Below are positions 1 through 10,739 of a stretch of DNA of 64,000 nucleotides, piece after piece. The notes below the pieces were generated by a model. That model was not told the origin of the DNA and did no database searches. It was given only the letters and a program-made list of their open reading frames with translations. Where the stretch lies: contig NC_045128.1 in the NCBI RefSeq assembly GCF_007655135.1, positions 27,870,811 through 27,934,810 of the forward strand, written 5' to 3'. The position numbers were made by a program, and so were the translations under genes. The number at the start of each line of letters is the position of its first letter. The stretch's first letter is position 1. The stretch comes from Punica granatum. Its lineage: Eukaryota > Streptophyta > Magnoliopsida > Myrtales > Lythraceae.

Positions 1-168
1 AATTTCGCTTGTATCCTTATTCGGCAGGAAATACGTCGACATTATCTTCCATTTCTCTGTCGGGTGAATACCTATACTCTTCCATTTTTTTGCCAAGATA
101 GGGATGAAACGCAATCCCAGTAAGAACATCCTGCTTGTCAAGCAATATTAATTTGTCACAAAGCACGG

Positions 169-205
<37 letters not shown>

Positions 206-821
206 TATGAATTTATATATTATATTAGAACCGGTGATTAATATAGCGAAGAATGGGCAACAAATTTGTCCATGTGGACTAATAGATGCACATGTTTTAT
301 CACGCTATATGAACTTGTAATTAATATCTAAGCTATGCTTTTATGATGAGTATAACTATCGGGCAAACTCTTGAAATAAGCAAGCATGTGTGAGTACGAT
401 TCCTTGCAACACAAGAAAATACAGAAATCGGATTATATTAGATAAAAATAGAAAATATCACTATGCTGCGCACGTACCGGTGATCATCCTCGGTCCAGGA
501 GACTACTTTCTTCCTCTTGGGCTTCTGCTCCACCAGCTCGCCAGCTGCTTCCTTCCTCTTTCGCTTCTGGCCCACCTCAGCCTCACCTAGGGCTGGGATG
601 ATACCTGACTGTACGGGGTCTGCGTGACCCTCGGGAACAGCTACCGGGACCAGCAACTGTTTGTTAAGATCATCCAGAAGTTCATCGACAATCATGCCGT
701 CCAGAATCTCATCGAGGTTTATGTCCAGAAAATGATCAAGAATCATGCCACCGTTGGCGACAGCAGGCGCATCAATAGCCTGATCCTTCCAACTGATGCT
801 TCCTTCACTGCCGCTGTCCAT
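1..821 (-). CDS. SHAQKY-type MYB-like transcription factor, copy A (3' part beyond window)
   Basis: This is a two-exon gene read leftwards. Exon 1 is 821-478, starting with ATG and M-D-S-G-S-E, and ends inside the Arg codon of SWTEDDHR at a GTACGT donor. The intron is 477-131 and holds a TA microsatellite near 171-202. Exon 2 starts at 130 after a CAG acceptor, and the SHAQKY motif itself lies beyond position 1. Exon 1 has an acidic stretch, a VPVAVPEG module and a basic KRKRKE segment that could be a nuclear signal. The MYB fold starts at SWTEDDHR and continues into FLLGLRF. Between the second Trp and the IMSTYFLPNK segment there is an 11-residue insertion containing a second KWK, shared with copy C. 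No stop or frameshift is visible. SHAQKY MYBs are plant nuclear DNA-binding proteins; the target is unknown. Confidence 0.75.
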
Positions 822-2480
822 GTATATGTTGCCAAGAAAAACAGCGATGGAGTTAAGTTGTTGATCGAGAAAGCTAGAGAGATCGGTATATATGATGAGG
901 GAGAGTGTGTTGGGGGATGTCCATGCGTTCAGATGGTACGTACGTTTATATACTACAGTGTTCCGTAAGGATGGAGATTATGAGATATATATTTGAGGGA
1001 GAGGATATAGGAGAATCTGAATTATGTTAGGAAGAGTATATAGGCTACGGTGGGTGATTGAAGATTACTAGATTTTATTTTGTTCTTTTAAATTTTGATT
1101 TAAATAGCAGTGGGGCTAGATTTTAGCAGATGCTGCACTTATATCATATATATCATCCAGAAAGAAAAAAAAAAATCCAATGGTGAATCTAGGAGGATTA
1201 GGATCATCTGCGCAGCGGAGAGAATATAGAGAACATGGATAAATGAAAATTAGATTTTCTATAGTTCGTTTAATAAGTATTCTGAGTGTTGGAGAATGAA
1301 ATTTATATCACTTTGCCTATTAACATTTATATCAAGTATCACTTTACTCACACTAACGTTTAGTTTGCGTCAGTCTGTCAATTAATGTTTCCGAAAATGT
1401 TTCAGTTCGGTCATGAACGGATCCGTCTATATCATTTTTTGGACATTTATCGTTAGTTTGTATCATATTAGCGATTAAAATCGGTATATAAAAAGTACAA
1501 AGTTCAATGGATCGTTTCTCCACTCATCATTTTCATAATTCCTAATGAATTGATACCAAAGGTTCCACACTTTTAACCGTTTTCATAAGTCTTAATAGAT
1601 TGATAACAATGTTATCCCTAACCCGAATAATGGAACTTGCTTCAATAATCATTCTTAATAAATAATTGATGCTAAAAGTTCCCCTTGAACTACTGTCATT
1701 ATTTTTCAAAGTTATCCTAATCCAAAATACCAAAAATTGCCCAATGGTCATTCTTAATAAATTAGTCAATATATCATCAGTACGATGTATGACAAATATT
1801 AAATAATTACAAATAGTCATTCAGTTATCTATCCAAAATTTGTCCAAATGGTAACTAATTTCAATAACTTTTTTATTTTCTACGTATGTCACATAATCAA
1901 ATTTAAAAAATTTTCAAAATTCTTTTTCTTTTCAGTAACTTTTTTACTTCCTAATAAATATTTTTGAATGTCCAAATCATGTTCAGAAAAACAAGTATTT
2001 TCACTTATTTTTCTTTTCCTTTTCCCATCCAAATGAAATCATAGAAATGCGGGTCACGGTGGGGAAAAATAACAAGAAGAGAAATAAGGGGTGTAAAGGC
2101 TGAATGGAAGTGAATGGGTGCGTGAACATGAGTCAAGGGGCATCAAAATATCTGAATGTAAGAGAGAATGGATATGAGCCTTTCTAAAAAAATTATAAGA
2201 GTATATTTGAAAAACAAATGTGGAGAAACACTAAAAACAGCTTCATACATACCCATATCAATTTTTTTTCATTTAATATCATATCATTGTTAATTGTAAT
2301 TTTTACATTGAACATAAAAATTAATAGGAAATTCTTTGAAAAAAGATCAAAAGGTGCTTAAAAATATACTATCAATTGAAAAATGAAAATGATATGTTTT
2401 TTGTATTTATATATAATAATAATAAAATTTCATTTAAAAATCCTTGAAGTAGTGAAACGCGTGTAATTATTTTACTAATT
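822..2480. other. MYB-A 5' region and spacer, no gene seen
   Basis: The leader just upstream of the MYB-A start is conserved in all MYB copies: a CCAACACACTCTCC-type string lies 90-110 bp upstream of the ATG. Beyond that the sequence is AT-rich and shared with block C (about 30322-31990). I see no convincing coding region here; the short open frames are not conserved between copies. Confidence 0.5.
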
Positions 2481-2484
2481 TTTT

Positions 2485-2665
2485 TCCGATGTGAATCCTG
2501 GTATCCGAAAGTTCAATTAGGTCCCGACTAATCCGGTCAAGCTAATTTGGCTCACTAAGAGGTAAAGCTCTCTCAGCGTTCTTTTTCTGCTCACAATTAC
2601 TCGAACTCAAGATCTTACTTAAGCGGAACAAGTATCGAATCGTTTGAATCAACCCACGTTATTTA
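2485..2665 (+). repeat. Dispersed SINE-like repeat
   Basis: A segment running from a GTGAATCCTG string to an AACCCACGTT string is shared by blocks A, B (13765-13945) and C (32015-32195). It also occurs inverted at about 25970-26115, outside the duplicated block. A copy in unrelated context shows that this is a dispersed repeat. It has direct-repeat-like TCGAAC/TTGAACC words reminiscent of pol III box B, but I cannot prove a tRNA origin. Confidence 0.4.
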
Positions 2666-2839
2666 TTTTACTAGTTTTTAAAATTTGTCAATTCAGTCGC
2701 TTTCATTGGTAACTTTTAATAGCATTAAAAGTATTCATAAAATAATCCAAAATTAATCTCTTGAAATAGGAAATTTAAATAAAAATACATAAAATTGAAA
2801 ATTTTTGAAAAATGAAAAGGGAAATAAAAGGAAAAAAGA

Positions 2840-3145
2840 GAACTCCAACCTAGGCTAGGTCAATAGTAGCTAGCGGCTCGAGGTCTGCTACCAACAGGTA
2901 GTTTGGTCAATTGAAGCTGTCCATCACTAGCTCAATCCGAGTTATCGACGGTCCAACTGGACTTTTTTGTGGCTACGCCTCAAAGAGGGAAGCAAAGGCA
3001 TTTCCTACATGGTGGGCTTATCTTGAATACCCATCAGTTGTTTCTCTCTCCATTATCCGCTACAATTTCTTAATCAATTATATGAAAATTTTAAAAATAT
3101 ATTTAAAAAATGAGAAAGAGTATAATTTTTGGACCATTTACTAAA
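2840..3145 (+). other. Conserved segment with short open frame, function unknown
   Basis: This stretch is better conserved between blocks A, B (14110-14395) and C (32360-32640) than its AT-rich surroundings. In A and B it can be read as a short frame containing CGYASKREAK and WWAYLEYPS. In C the frame is broken by a one-base change after GGAGTT. I do not recognise a protein family. It may be a relic exon, or a 5' regulatory piece of the neighbouring sulfotransferase relic. Confidence 0.3.
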
Positions 3146-3369
3146 TTACTTAAGTAGAAATTTAAAATTCTTAATTTTAAGCGGCAAATTGATACTCTTT
3201 AGCAGATATTAATGGCTAAAGTGAGATAAACTAACTATTAGTGGTTAAATTGATATTGGACGATGTGGTGACTAAACTAACACATTTTTTTGGAAAAGTG
3301 AATGATCAAAGTGAAATAAACTAAACGTTAGTGGGCAAAGGTGAAGCGAAAGATTCTTTTTTATTAAAA

Positions 3370-4110
3370 AAAAAAGAAGAAAAAACATACAAAAACCTCC
3401 CTTTTGGTTTGAGCTCCAGACAAATTGCACCATGTGATTTTTTTAAGGAGAAATAATACCATGTGGTTCACTTCATGTAACATAATGGACATCACCGTTA
3501 ATTTTTTCATCACTTTTGATTCTCAAACTTTTTTTTTCATTATTACCCTCAAACTTTCAACATTTTCGCAATTTGATCCTAAAATTCGAAAGTGAGGGGT
3601 CTTGGGCTGCCTTTCGGCGATTCCAACCCTACCACTGAGGTTGCCGACACCCACAGAGGACGTCGGAAACCTCCAAGATGGGGTCGGGGTCGCCGATTGG
3701 GGGCTCTAGTCCTCAAATCGTCTGGGATCTCAAGTTCGAGATCCCGGTAGATTCAAGGGAGGGGGCCGCCAATCTGCCGCCCCGACCCCACCTCCATGGT
3801 CGCCAACATCCTTTGTGGGTGCATGCGACCTCGGTGGTGGGGTCAAGGTCTCTGAGCGACGGCCCCGGCCCCTTCCCCTTTTTTATCGAATTTTAGGACC
3901 AAATTTTAAAAAATTTGAAAGTTTGAGGGTAATAATGACAAAAAGAAAAGTTTGAGGATCAAAAGTGATTAAAAAAATTAACGGTGAGGTCAATTATATC
4001 TCATGAAGTGAACCACATGGTGTTATTTGTCCCTAGAAAAATCACAGAATGCAATCTATCTCAAGCTCAAATCACAAATGGAATTTTTGTACTTTTCCAA
4101 AAAAAACAAT
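3370..4110. mobile_element. Foldback/TIR element private to block A
   Basis: The outer about 220 bp on each side are inverted copies of each other: ATACAAAAACCTCCC with TTTGAGCT at the left, and the reverse complement of AGCTCAAATCAC with TTTTTGTAC at the right. The interior at about 3590-3890 is GC-rich and contains a small palindrome around GATCTCAAGTTCGAGATC. Blocks B (about 23190) and C (about 32930) lack it and read straight through the poly-A site, so it inserted after duplication. The target duplication cannot be read because the site is A-rich. No transposase is present. Confidence 0.65.
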
Positions 4111-4132
4111 TACAAGATACAGAGAACTCGTA

Positions 4133-5118
4133 ATGGCCACTCAAGTTGTATATAACGGTTAGTCCACTCAGTGCTTTGTGCCGTCGGCCAAGGAAGGGGA
4201 GGAACGAATGGAGGAAATCTACAAAAGATAAGAGAGAACTCATAATCTTAACTCTTCCAAGACAAAAGGGATGGTTTAGTTAGCATTTGTACATGTACCA
4301 GGGTTTTTGGTTCGAGGCAGAGGCAGGACTAGAAGGAAGGATATATGCACTAGAAGACTTTAAACTTCAATCCACAGATATCCTCCTGACCAGTTCCCCA
4401 ACATGCGGTACGACCTAGCTCAAAGGCCCAACCTATTCGATTATGAACAAAGCAACTTACCCTGATAAGAAAGCAAATCCCCTGTTTAGGACACGCCCCG
4501 CTTCTTGGATGCTCACATCCCCTATAAATTGCTACCCAAGTCGACCAAGGGCCCGGATAGTTGTCAAATTATGCAAATCTGGAGAAATCCTAAGGACTTT
4601 TTTTTTTTGTTCTTACCTTATTGCACTTCACATGTAACGGAAGACGGAAAGCTCAACTGCTGCCGCTTTTAAACCCGAAGAAGCATTCAACTTGTTCTTC
4701 CGAGGGGTCTCAACATATGGACCCTTTTGGGATGTAGTGTTAGGGTATTGGAAAGCAAGTGATCAGTACCCTCACTAGGCGTTGCTTCTGAAGTAAGAAG
4801 AGACATGATAACGGATACAATATCCCACGTGAAAAGACTAATCCAGTTCTTACTTTAGGGCAGCCATTCACCAACGAGGAAGAGGGGAGAGGCATCGTGC
4901 AGGAGATTGTCAAGCTTTGCAACTTTAAGAGCATACGCAAAGCTAAGGTTCGCAATCGAGGGAACTTTCATAACAGCAGTGCGAATTACGAATACTACTT
5001 CAGAAAAGATGAGGTTGGGGACTCAAACAATTATTTGATGCCGCGTCTTCATGGGATTACAGAGGAGAAGTTCAAGGGTGCTGGATTGGCATTGTTTGGC
5101 AATATAAATGAAGCATAA
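4133..5118 (+). pseudogene. Cytosolic sulfotransferase (SOT) pseudogene, copy A
   Basis: Read in pieces, this matches a plant PAPS-dependent sulfotransferase along most of its length. In order: an N-terminus beginning M-A-T-Q-V; LPRQKGW; MYQGFWF; the 5' phosphosulfate loop as PTCGTTxLK; FRTRPAS; IWRNPKD; FFRGVSTYGPFWD; LGYWKASDQYP; PFTNEEEGRGIVQEIVKLC; and the 3' phosphate motif as RKDEVGDSNNYL. It is dead: the ninth codon after the start is followed by TAG, the Trp codon of the PAPS loop is TAG, and several frameshifts follow. The early stop is shared with copies B and C. Such enzymes sulfate flavonoids, brassinosteroids or desulfo-glucosinolates; the former substrate cannot be told. Confidence 0.85.
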
Positions 5119-5425
5119 ATTAGGACTTGCCCATAAGGGGGATTCATGCAACATCTTGAGCAACCGTTTAAACATGTTCGCGGGTCCTGCTTATGTGAAC
5201 TTGTGATTCTGATAAATGATATTTTTTTTATTAATGAGTCTTTTCTTTACATGATATCTAGGAGGAATCGAGTCAAGAACAAAGATTTTTATTGAGTTCA
5301 TCATTTGCAGAACTTTACAAGTAGAATAGGTGAGACATATGCAGGGTTGAATCTAATTCAGATATATACTCTTGTAAAAGTACATATAAGTAAATAAAAC
5401 TATATAGTTGTTTTTCTTTTACTGA

Positions 5426-5755
5426 ATGCCTTTTATGTCAGATCAAGCAACATTAAGGGGTGGAGCTGTGGCGGATGGCAGGCCAAGATCCACATCCTGG
5501 ACAGCCGGGATTGACTCGCGTCCAATGCAGAAGTGGGCACCCACCATGGCATTTTCTGCAGGTCCGGACGACCCAAGGCATGGTCGACGCCATCTAGGTA
5601 TATACTCTGCAGCTCAGTGGATTTGTGGTCTGCTGTGCCTTATATTTGTTGCTGGTGGGACTTCGTTCCATCTGGTTGTAGACCATCAACAGCTAGTGCT
5701 GCGAGTCCCTTATCTCTTCAGCCAAGAAAAATATAAAGTACAGAGCATTTTTTAG
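5426..5755 (+). other. Conserved exon-like ORF with one membrane segment, unknown
   Basis: An open frame of 109 codons starts at ATG 5426, or it may begin as an exon after the preceding CAG acceptor-like site. The N-terminal half is polar (GRPRSTSWTAGID) and the C-terminal part is hydrophobic (WICGLLCLIFVAGG), compatible with one membrane segment. A near-identical sequence is in block C at about 34290-34535. There a missing G in the GTGGGCACCC run shifts the frame. I do not recognise the family. It is probably an exon fragment of a gene trapped in the duplicated block. Confidence 0.3.
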
Positions 5756-6289
5756 GAATGCTTGGGAGGAGTAAGATGCAGCTCAAAAGGATCTTGAGAA
5801 TGGAACGCTTGATTTGAGATGAGCATCCCGGATCGAGATGATGAAATTAGTGATCCCTGAATTGCTTGATGACCGTAAACTAAGAGAGCTCAAAAAGAAC
5901 ATCGCTGGAAAGAGCAGCATGTTATTCATGAAGAACCCCGTACGGGCATCTGATGCTACATGTCAAACACGTCCAGGTTTGTTTCGGTGGACCACACCAA
6001 TCAAACCGCAAGATTTCCTACAATTTAAGATCCGTCCAGTTCATTGGATAAAACAAAGCAGCGTAAACTGGAAGCAGAAGTTACATGCAAAGACCCTGTA
6101 TTCACCGTAGCCTTAGTTGCTTTTATCAAAGCCCAAATGATGACAAAGTCAAACGTGGCCAAAAAAAATTTCTCAATTGGATAGATTCTCAACTTTCACT
6201 GATCGGGTAATGAAACTGCAGCCCAAAGAACAGACATTGATAGTAACACACCTGACAGGATTTCCTCCGGTGATGGAAGGATGTGAAGA
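5756..6289. other. Junction region between block A and the NLR gene
   Basis: A 90-codon open frame at 5838-6110 (plus strand) has a lysine-rich start (KLRELKKNIAGK) but no recognisable domain, and no second copy elsewhere in the window. The rest is the 3' flank of the NLR gene. No other gene was recognised. Confidence 0.3.
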
Positions 6290-9200
6290 TCACATCAATA
6301 TCACATAGGGGACGTTCTCGACTTTTGACCATTCAGCTCCTTTACTGGTTTCACACTGTTCTTTCAATAGTGGACACTGTCGTATCGCTAGACTGCCAAG
6401 CGAAGGCGGTAACCCATTTTCTGGCAATGACCGGAGCTTAGAGCAGCCACTGATCGCCAGATTTTCAAGCGAGGTGAGATTCTCCAAGCCCGGCGATAAG
6501 GATTCGAGATCCGGGAGATCCACAATGTCAAGCAAAGTTATCGAGTCAGGCAGAAGATATTTGCTTGGAAAGGAAATCAGACCCTTGCAACAGCCAATGG
6601 AGAAATGTTTGAGACTAACGAGCTTGTGCAGCTTCCATTGATCCACTGGATTGAGCTTTGGGCAGTCCTGGATAGAAAGCGATATCAGGCTAGTAGGAAG
6701 GCCTTGCCTCGGGATCAATTCAAGACTGGGACAGTTCAATATGTCCAACACCTGGAGGCATTTGAGTTTGTCAATTCTCTCCAGGAGGGCATTTAGCTCC
6801 TCACATTCTGAGACTCTGAGAGAGACTAAATTGGTAGGTAATCCACCACGAGGGAAGCCCTTCACGGCAGGACATCCAGTTAATACCAGGGTATCCAAAT
6901 TTCTCAGGCTGACAAGATTGACAGGTAATGACGTGAGGGCCGTACAATGGCTGATCTCTAACTTCTTGAGTGCTCCAGGTAATTCCCCCGATGGGAATGA
7001 GACAAGAGAAGAGCAACTATCAATTTCCAAGTATTCAAGAGCCATGTCATTCCTACACATGATTCCTTGAGGCAGTGACTGGAGCTTCTTGCAATATGCC
7101 ACTTTGATATGTCTAAGAGTTGTGGGTAGCCTACCATTTTCAAGAAATGATACCAGAGAAGAGCAAGAGCGAAGCTCCAAGTACTCGAGGGCGACGTTTT
7201 TATCCAGTATTTCCCCAGGAAAAATCTTAAAAGCTGGACAATCTCGAACTTCGAGGCGTTTTAGTAACGGTGGCAGACCTGATTCAGGAAAGGCCTCAAG
7301 CTGTGGACACCTCTCGACCTTCAGCTCTCTGAGAGATAGGATGCCGAAGAGCTCGGACGGTAGCTTGGTTAGATTTTCACAATGTTTGAGATCCAAAGAA
7401 GTGAGTACAGGTGGTAAGCACCTGGTCTCATCCGGCAAAGATTTGAAGAAAGAACACGCGGAAATAGTCAGCTTTTTGAGTGAGGAAAGGTGATTTAGTC
7501 CCGTGCCATCATCTGACAAACCAATGAGATCATTGCAAGTAAGAACATTTAACTCTTCAAGCTTTCGAGATTTCCGTAGAAATCCTTCAGGGAAATTCTT
7601 CAGATGCAATATGCCACGTATTTCCAAAGAGGTAAGCGAGGTGAGGTCAACCAGATTCCCAATTACTTCCATGCTGGAACCAAACAAAGACAGTTTCTTA
7701 AGCATTCCAAAGCTTGGAAGATGAGTCAGTCTTTCACAATTATCTATGCTGAGTGATTCCAGGGAAGGTATGGTGGCAGGTAGATTGTTGAGCTCAATGC
7801 AATTATGGAGAACCAGCGTCCGAAGATGAGGATATTCTGCAAAGTTTGAAGTTTCAACAGTAGAACATTCTGAAAATGAAGTCAAAGCTGCACAGTTTTT
7901 GATACGAAGAATTTCCAGTGAACCAAATCTGCCACTGAATTTGCCCAATTTTGGACATCTGAAAACAGAAAGCTCATAAAGCCTTGGAAATCCCTTGACT
8001 CCGTCATCTCCATAGGATAGCCATTCCTCCCACTCCTTCATGTCTTCAAACTTCAGAGCCTTCAGAGATGGAAAGGGATCTTGACCAATATAAGCGTCTC
8101 CATAGAACTCCAGACCCACGGACTTTATGCAGTCCATTCCTTCAATGACGAGGTTTTCGAGGCCAGGAAGCATCCCAAGCGGTGGTAGAAAACGGCACTT
8201 TCTACAGCCATAAAGATGAACAGAGACCATCTTATCAAACGAAGGATCTCCCAACCAGCTCGGAAATTCTGGGGAACCATAGTACCTGATGGTAAGCCTT
8301 CTCAAGCTTTCATTAGGTTCTAGAGCATCAAGTATATCTGTTTCAACTCCTATATCTCTCAATCCATCAGATGTACCATCCCATTCAAGGACCAATTCAT
8401 CTATGTCTTTCTTGGAGTTCAGTTTAGCCTCTATTGCATCTCTAACTTCTTTTACATTATGCAATCCTGATACATGAAGCTTGCCTCTCAACAACGACAG
8501 GTCCCTCAACTCTCCTATACCAGATCCACAACCATCTCCCACAACAAAATTGGTCAAAGATCGAAGATTTGCTAACTTTCTCATTCCCATAGGCATCATC
8601 TGCAAATTAGTCTTATTGAGAATAAGATGCCTCAAGTTAATCAGGCTTCCAATATCATCAGGCAGCTTCATAAGATTCTTGCAACCATTCAATATCAGTG
8701 TTTGCAAATTGTAGAGACTGTTTACTGAATGAGGTAACTCCTGAATTAGAGAATGTGAGAGATTGAGGTAACGAAGATGCTTCAGGTTACCTATGGAGCC
8801 TGGTATACTGGTTATCTCGTAGCTTTGTAATGACAACACCCGCAAGACACTTAAATTGGGTAGTAGCTCATGAACAACCTTTTTGGTTAAGCTGCTTCGG
8901 CGATATCCATGAAATGGATCTAAAGGAAGAAAAGTGCGCAAGCTTTTAGTTCTGCCAAAGGGTTCAAACTTCAGGAAGGCATCATTTAATCCACGGATGT
9001 AGGATAAATGACGAGTTTTCTCAAGGGAATCATAATTCTTCGAATTTTCTGCTTTATTTCCCATACTAAGAGATGCTTTCCCAGAGACAGATTGAGCAAG
9101 TTCGTGAATCAAGTCATGCACGACAAATGTCGAATCTTCACCACTATAATGCTGAAAGAACGATCGTGACACCAAATCAGTGAAAAACTTTGCTGCTTCT

Positions 9201-10663
9201 TCTTCAAGTTTGTCATGCTTTGCTCCAGGCAGCTGCACAACACCCTCTGCCAACCAAAGAAGGACGAGCATCTCTTCATCAAACTCATAACCCTTTGGGA
9301 ACATAGAACAGTAAGCAAAGCATTTCTTAAGATGTGGCGGTAGGTGATAATAGCTTAGCCTAAGGGCGGGAACAATCTCTTTTCCAGGTAAATCCCAGAA
9401 TTTGCTGCGTGCGATATCTCTCCAGTAATTCTCATCCGTGTTTTGAAGGAGTGAGCCCCCAATGACCTTCACCGCCAATGGCAAGCCCTTGCATTTCAGC
9501 ACAATCTCCCTTCCAATAAGTCTCAGATTCGGGTACTTCGCAGAGTCCATTTTGGGAAAAGCAATCTGCTCAAACAGGGACCAACTGGCATCTTCCAGCA
9601 ACCCTTTTAAATGATAAGTCGGCCCAGTCCGCATGATCCGTGCAACCTCCTCACTCCGTGTCGTCACAATGATTCTGCTTCCCGCAGCTCCAACATTCTC
9701 GAAAGCAGTCCTCAAGTCATCCCACCTTCCATACTCATCATTCCATACATCATCAAGAACAACAAGGAACTTCTTCTTACTCAACAGAGACTGCAGGCGG
9801 CACTGGAGTAATTCCAAATTGTTAGTATTGCAAATCTCCCTAGTGGCAGACTCAACCAGTGCCCGCAAGATACCCGCAGAATCAAATACATCAGAAACAT
9901 AAGCCCAGGCCCTCGAATCAAAAGCACCCTTGACATCCTCATCATTGTATACAATCTTAGCCAGGGTGGTCTTACCAATGCCCCCCATACCGACAATCGG
10001 GATCACTGACAGCTCATCTAAGCCCGAGACTAGGAGACGTTTTATAGCCTCCTTATCAGCATCTCTACCATGAACCCGGGACTCAGTGACCGCAGGGGTC
10101 GTCAAACGCAGTGACCCCCCAGCAGATCCCGGCGATTTCAGCTTAGCATTACTAGCCTCTGCTGTCAGTCTAAGAATGTCCTTCTGCCTGGAAATATCCT
10201 CAAGCCTATCAACAACGCCTCTAATCTTCGATTCTATCGGGACCTTGAACGGACTCAGATGATCGACGACATCCTTCAGCTTAAAGTCTACGGCTTTCTT
10301 AACCGAATCGCTAAGATGAAGGGAGCCGGTCAACTTACCCGTGCCGAGTTCGGATTCGAGGGCGCGGGTTGCGATCTCGTCGATCAGGTCCTCGGCCTCG
10401 TAGACTGCATCCCTGAGGTCGTCGAGCCACGCCCTGACGTGGGGGTCGTCGACCTGCCGGTCTTCGGCGCTGTTGAGGACGGCGGTGATGGAGAGGAGGA
10501 GAGTGTTGAGCTTCTTGGTAAGGGCGGAGTCGATCTCCCACTTGAGTAGGAAGTCTACGACTTGCTGAGAGGCCAAGTGGTTGATGAGCCAACTCACCGA
10601 TGCCGATTCGAGCGCTCGTTCCATCGGCATTTCTTCTTCTTCTTCCTGCTGTAGTGAAGTCAA
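6290..10663 (-). CDS. CC-NB-LRR (CNL) disease-resistance protein, RPP13-like 1 type
   Basis: This is one uninterrupted 1457-residue frame, the usual size for intron-less RPP13-like 1 proteins. The N-terminal Rx-type coiled coil has LASQQVVDFL and EDLIDE (91-96). The NB-ARC domain shows the P-loop GMGGIGKTT (225-233), kinase 2 LVVLDDVW (300-307, with the Trp typical of CNLs), RNBS-B GSRIIVTTR (328-336), CKGLPLA (391-397), RNBS-D CFAYCSMFP (448-456), and an MHD-type motif that reads VHD (515-517). About 850 residues of leucine-rich repeats follow from about 590. No signal peptide or membrane segment is seen, so it should act inside the cell as an immune sensor or helper; its ligand is unknown. 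The first Met is followed by a GAA-repeat glutamate run, so Met12 or Met14 may be the true start. Its nearest partners are repeats. Confidence 0.95.
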   Translation of the reverse strand: MTSLQQEEEEEMPMERALESASVSWLINHLASQQVVDFLLKWEIDSALTKKLNTLLLSITAVLNSAEDRQVDDPHVRAWLDDLRDAVYEAEDLIDEIATRALESELGTGKLTGSLHLSDSVKKAVDFKLKDVVDHLSPFKVPIESKIRGVVDRLEDISRQKDILRLTAEASNAKLKSPGSAGGSLRLTTPAVTESRVHGRDADKEAIKRLLVSGLDELSVIPIVGMGGIGKTTLAKIVYNDEDVKGAFDSRAWAYVSDVFDSAGILRALVESATREICNTNNLELLQCRLQSLLSKKKFLVVLDDVWNDEYGRWDDLRTAFENVGAAGSRIIVTTRSEEVARIMRTGPTYHLKGLLEDASWSLFEQIAFPKMDSAKYPNLRLIGREIVLKCKGLPLAVKVIGGSLLQNTDENYWRDIARSKFWDLPGKEIVPALRLSYYHLPPHLKKCFAYCSMFPKGYEFDEEMLVLLWLAEGVVQLPGAKHDKLEEEAAKFFTDLVSRSFFQHYSGEDSTFVVHDLIHELAQSVSGKASLSMGNKAENSKNYDSLEKTRHLSYIRGLNDAFLKFEPFGRTKSLRTFLPLDPFHGYRRSSLTKKVVHELLPNLSVLRVLSLQSYEITSIPGSIGNLKHLRYLNLSHSLIQELPHSVNSLYNLQTLILNGCKNLMKLPDDIGSLINLRHLILNKTNLQMMPMGMRKLANLRSLTNFVVGDGCGSGIGELRDLSLLRGKLHVSGLHNVKEVRDAIEAKLNSKKDIDELVLEWDGTSDGLRDIGVETDILDALEPNESLRRLTIRYYGSPEFPSWLGDPSFDKMVSVHLYGCRKCRFLPPLGMLPGLENLVIEGMDCIKSVGLEFYGDAYIGQDPFPSLKALKFEDMKEWEEWLSYGDDGVKGFPRLYELSVFRCPKLGKFSGRFGSLEILRIKNCAALTSFSECSTVETSNFAEYPHLRTLVLHNCIELNNLPATIPSLESLSIDNCERLTHLPSFGMLKKLSLFGSSMEVIGNLVDLTSLTSLEIRGILHLKNFPEGFLRKSRKLEELNVLTCNDLIGLSDDGTGLNHLSSLKKLTISACSFFKSLPDETRCLPPVLTSLDLKHCENLTKLPSELFGILSLRELKVERCPQLEAFPESGLPPLLKRLEVRDCPAFKIFPGEILDKNVALEYLELRSCSSLVSFLENGRLPTTLRHIKVAYCKKLQSLPQGIMCRNDMALEYLEIDSCSSLVSFPSGELPGALKKLEISHCTALTSLPVNLVSLRNLDTLVLTGCPAVKGFPRGGLPTNLVSLRVSECEELNALLERIDKLKCLQVLDILNCPSLELIPRQGLPTSLISLSIQDCPKLNPVDQWKLHKLVSLKHFSIGCCKGLISFPSKYLLPDSITLLDIVDLPDLESLSPGLENLTSLENLAISGCSKLRSLPENGLPPSLGSLAIRQCPLLKEQCETSKGAEWSKVENVPYVILM

Positions 10664-10739
10664 CGGGGGACGAAGTGCAGGGAAGCTTAGAGGAAATGTG
10701 CTTTTGGCGGAAAGAAAGAGTGCGTGGATAAAACATTTT

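Larger units (their letters stand above)
1..5690. repeat. Segmental duplication, block A
   Basis: This block is nearly colinear with 29497-34535 (block C) and partly with 13188-14535 plus 23045-24960 (block B). It includes MYB-A, its upstream spacer, the sulfotransferase pseudogene and a conserved exon-like segment. Similarity to block C stops near 5690, inside the sequence after the words TTGTAGACCAT. From there block A runs towards the NLR gene while block C runs into unrelated sequence. Block A differs by carrying a private foldback element at about 3370-4110. Confidence 0.85.

Noticed and set aside
4897..5118. Stand-alone 73-residue gene starting at QEIVKLC
   Set aside because: It is the C-terminal piece of the sulfotransferase pseudogene, open only by chance between frameshifts.
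6605..10549. Many plus-strand and off-frame open frames across the NLR gene
   Set aside because: They are antisense or shifted readings of a long GC-balanced coding sequence and show no domains of their own.
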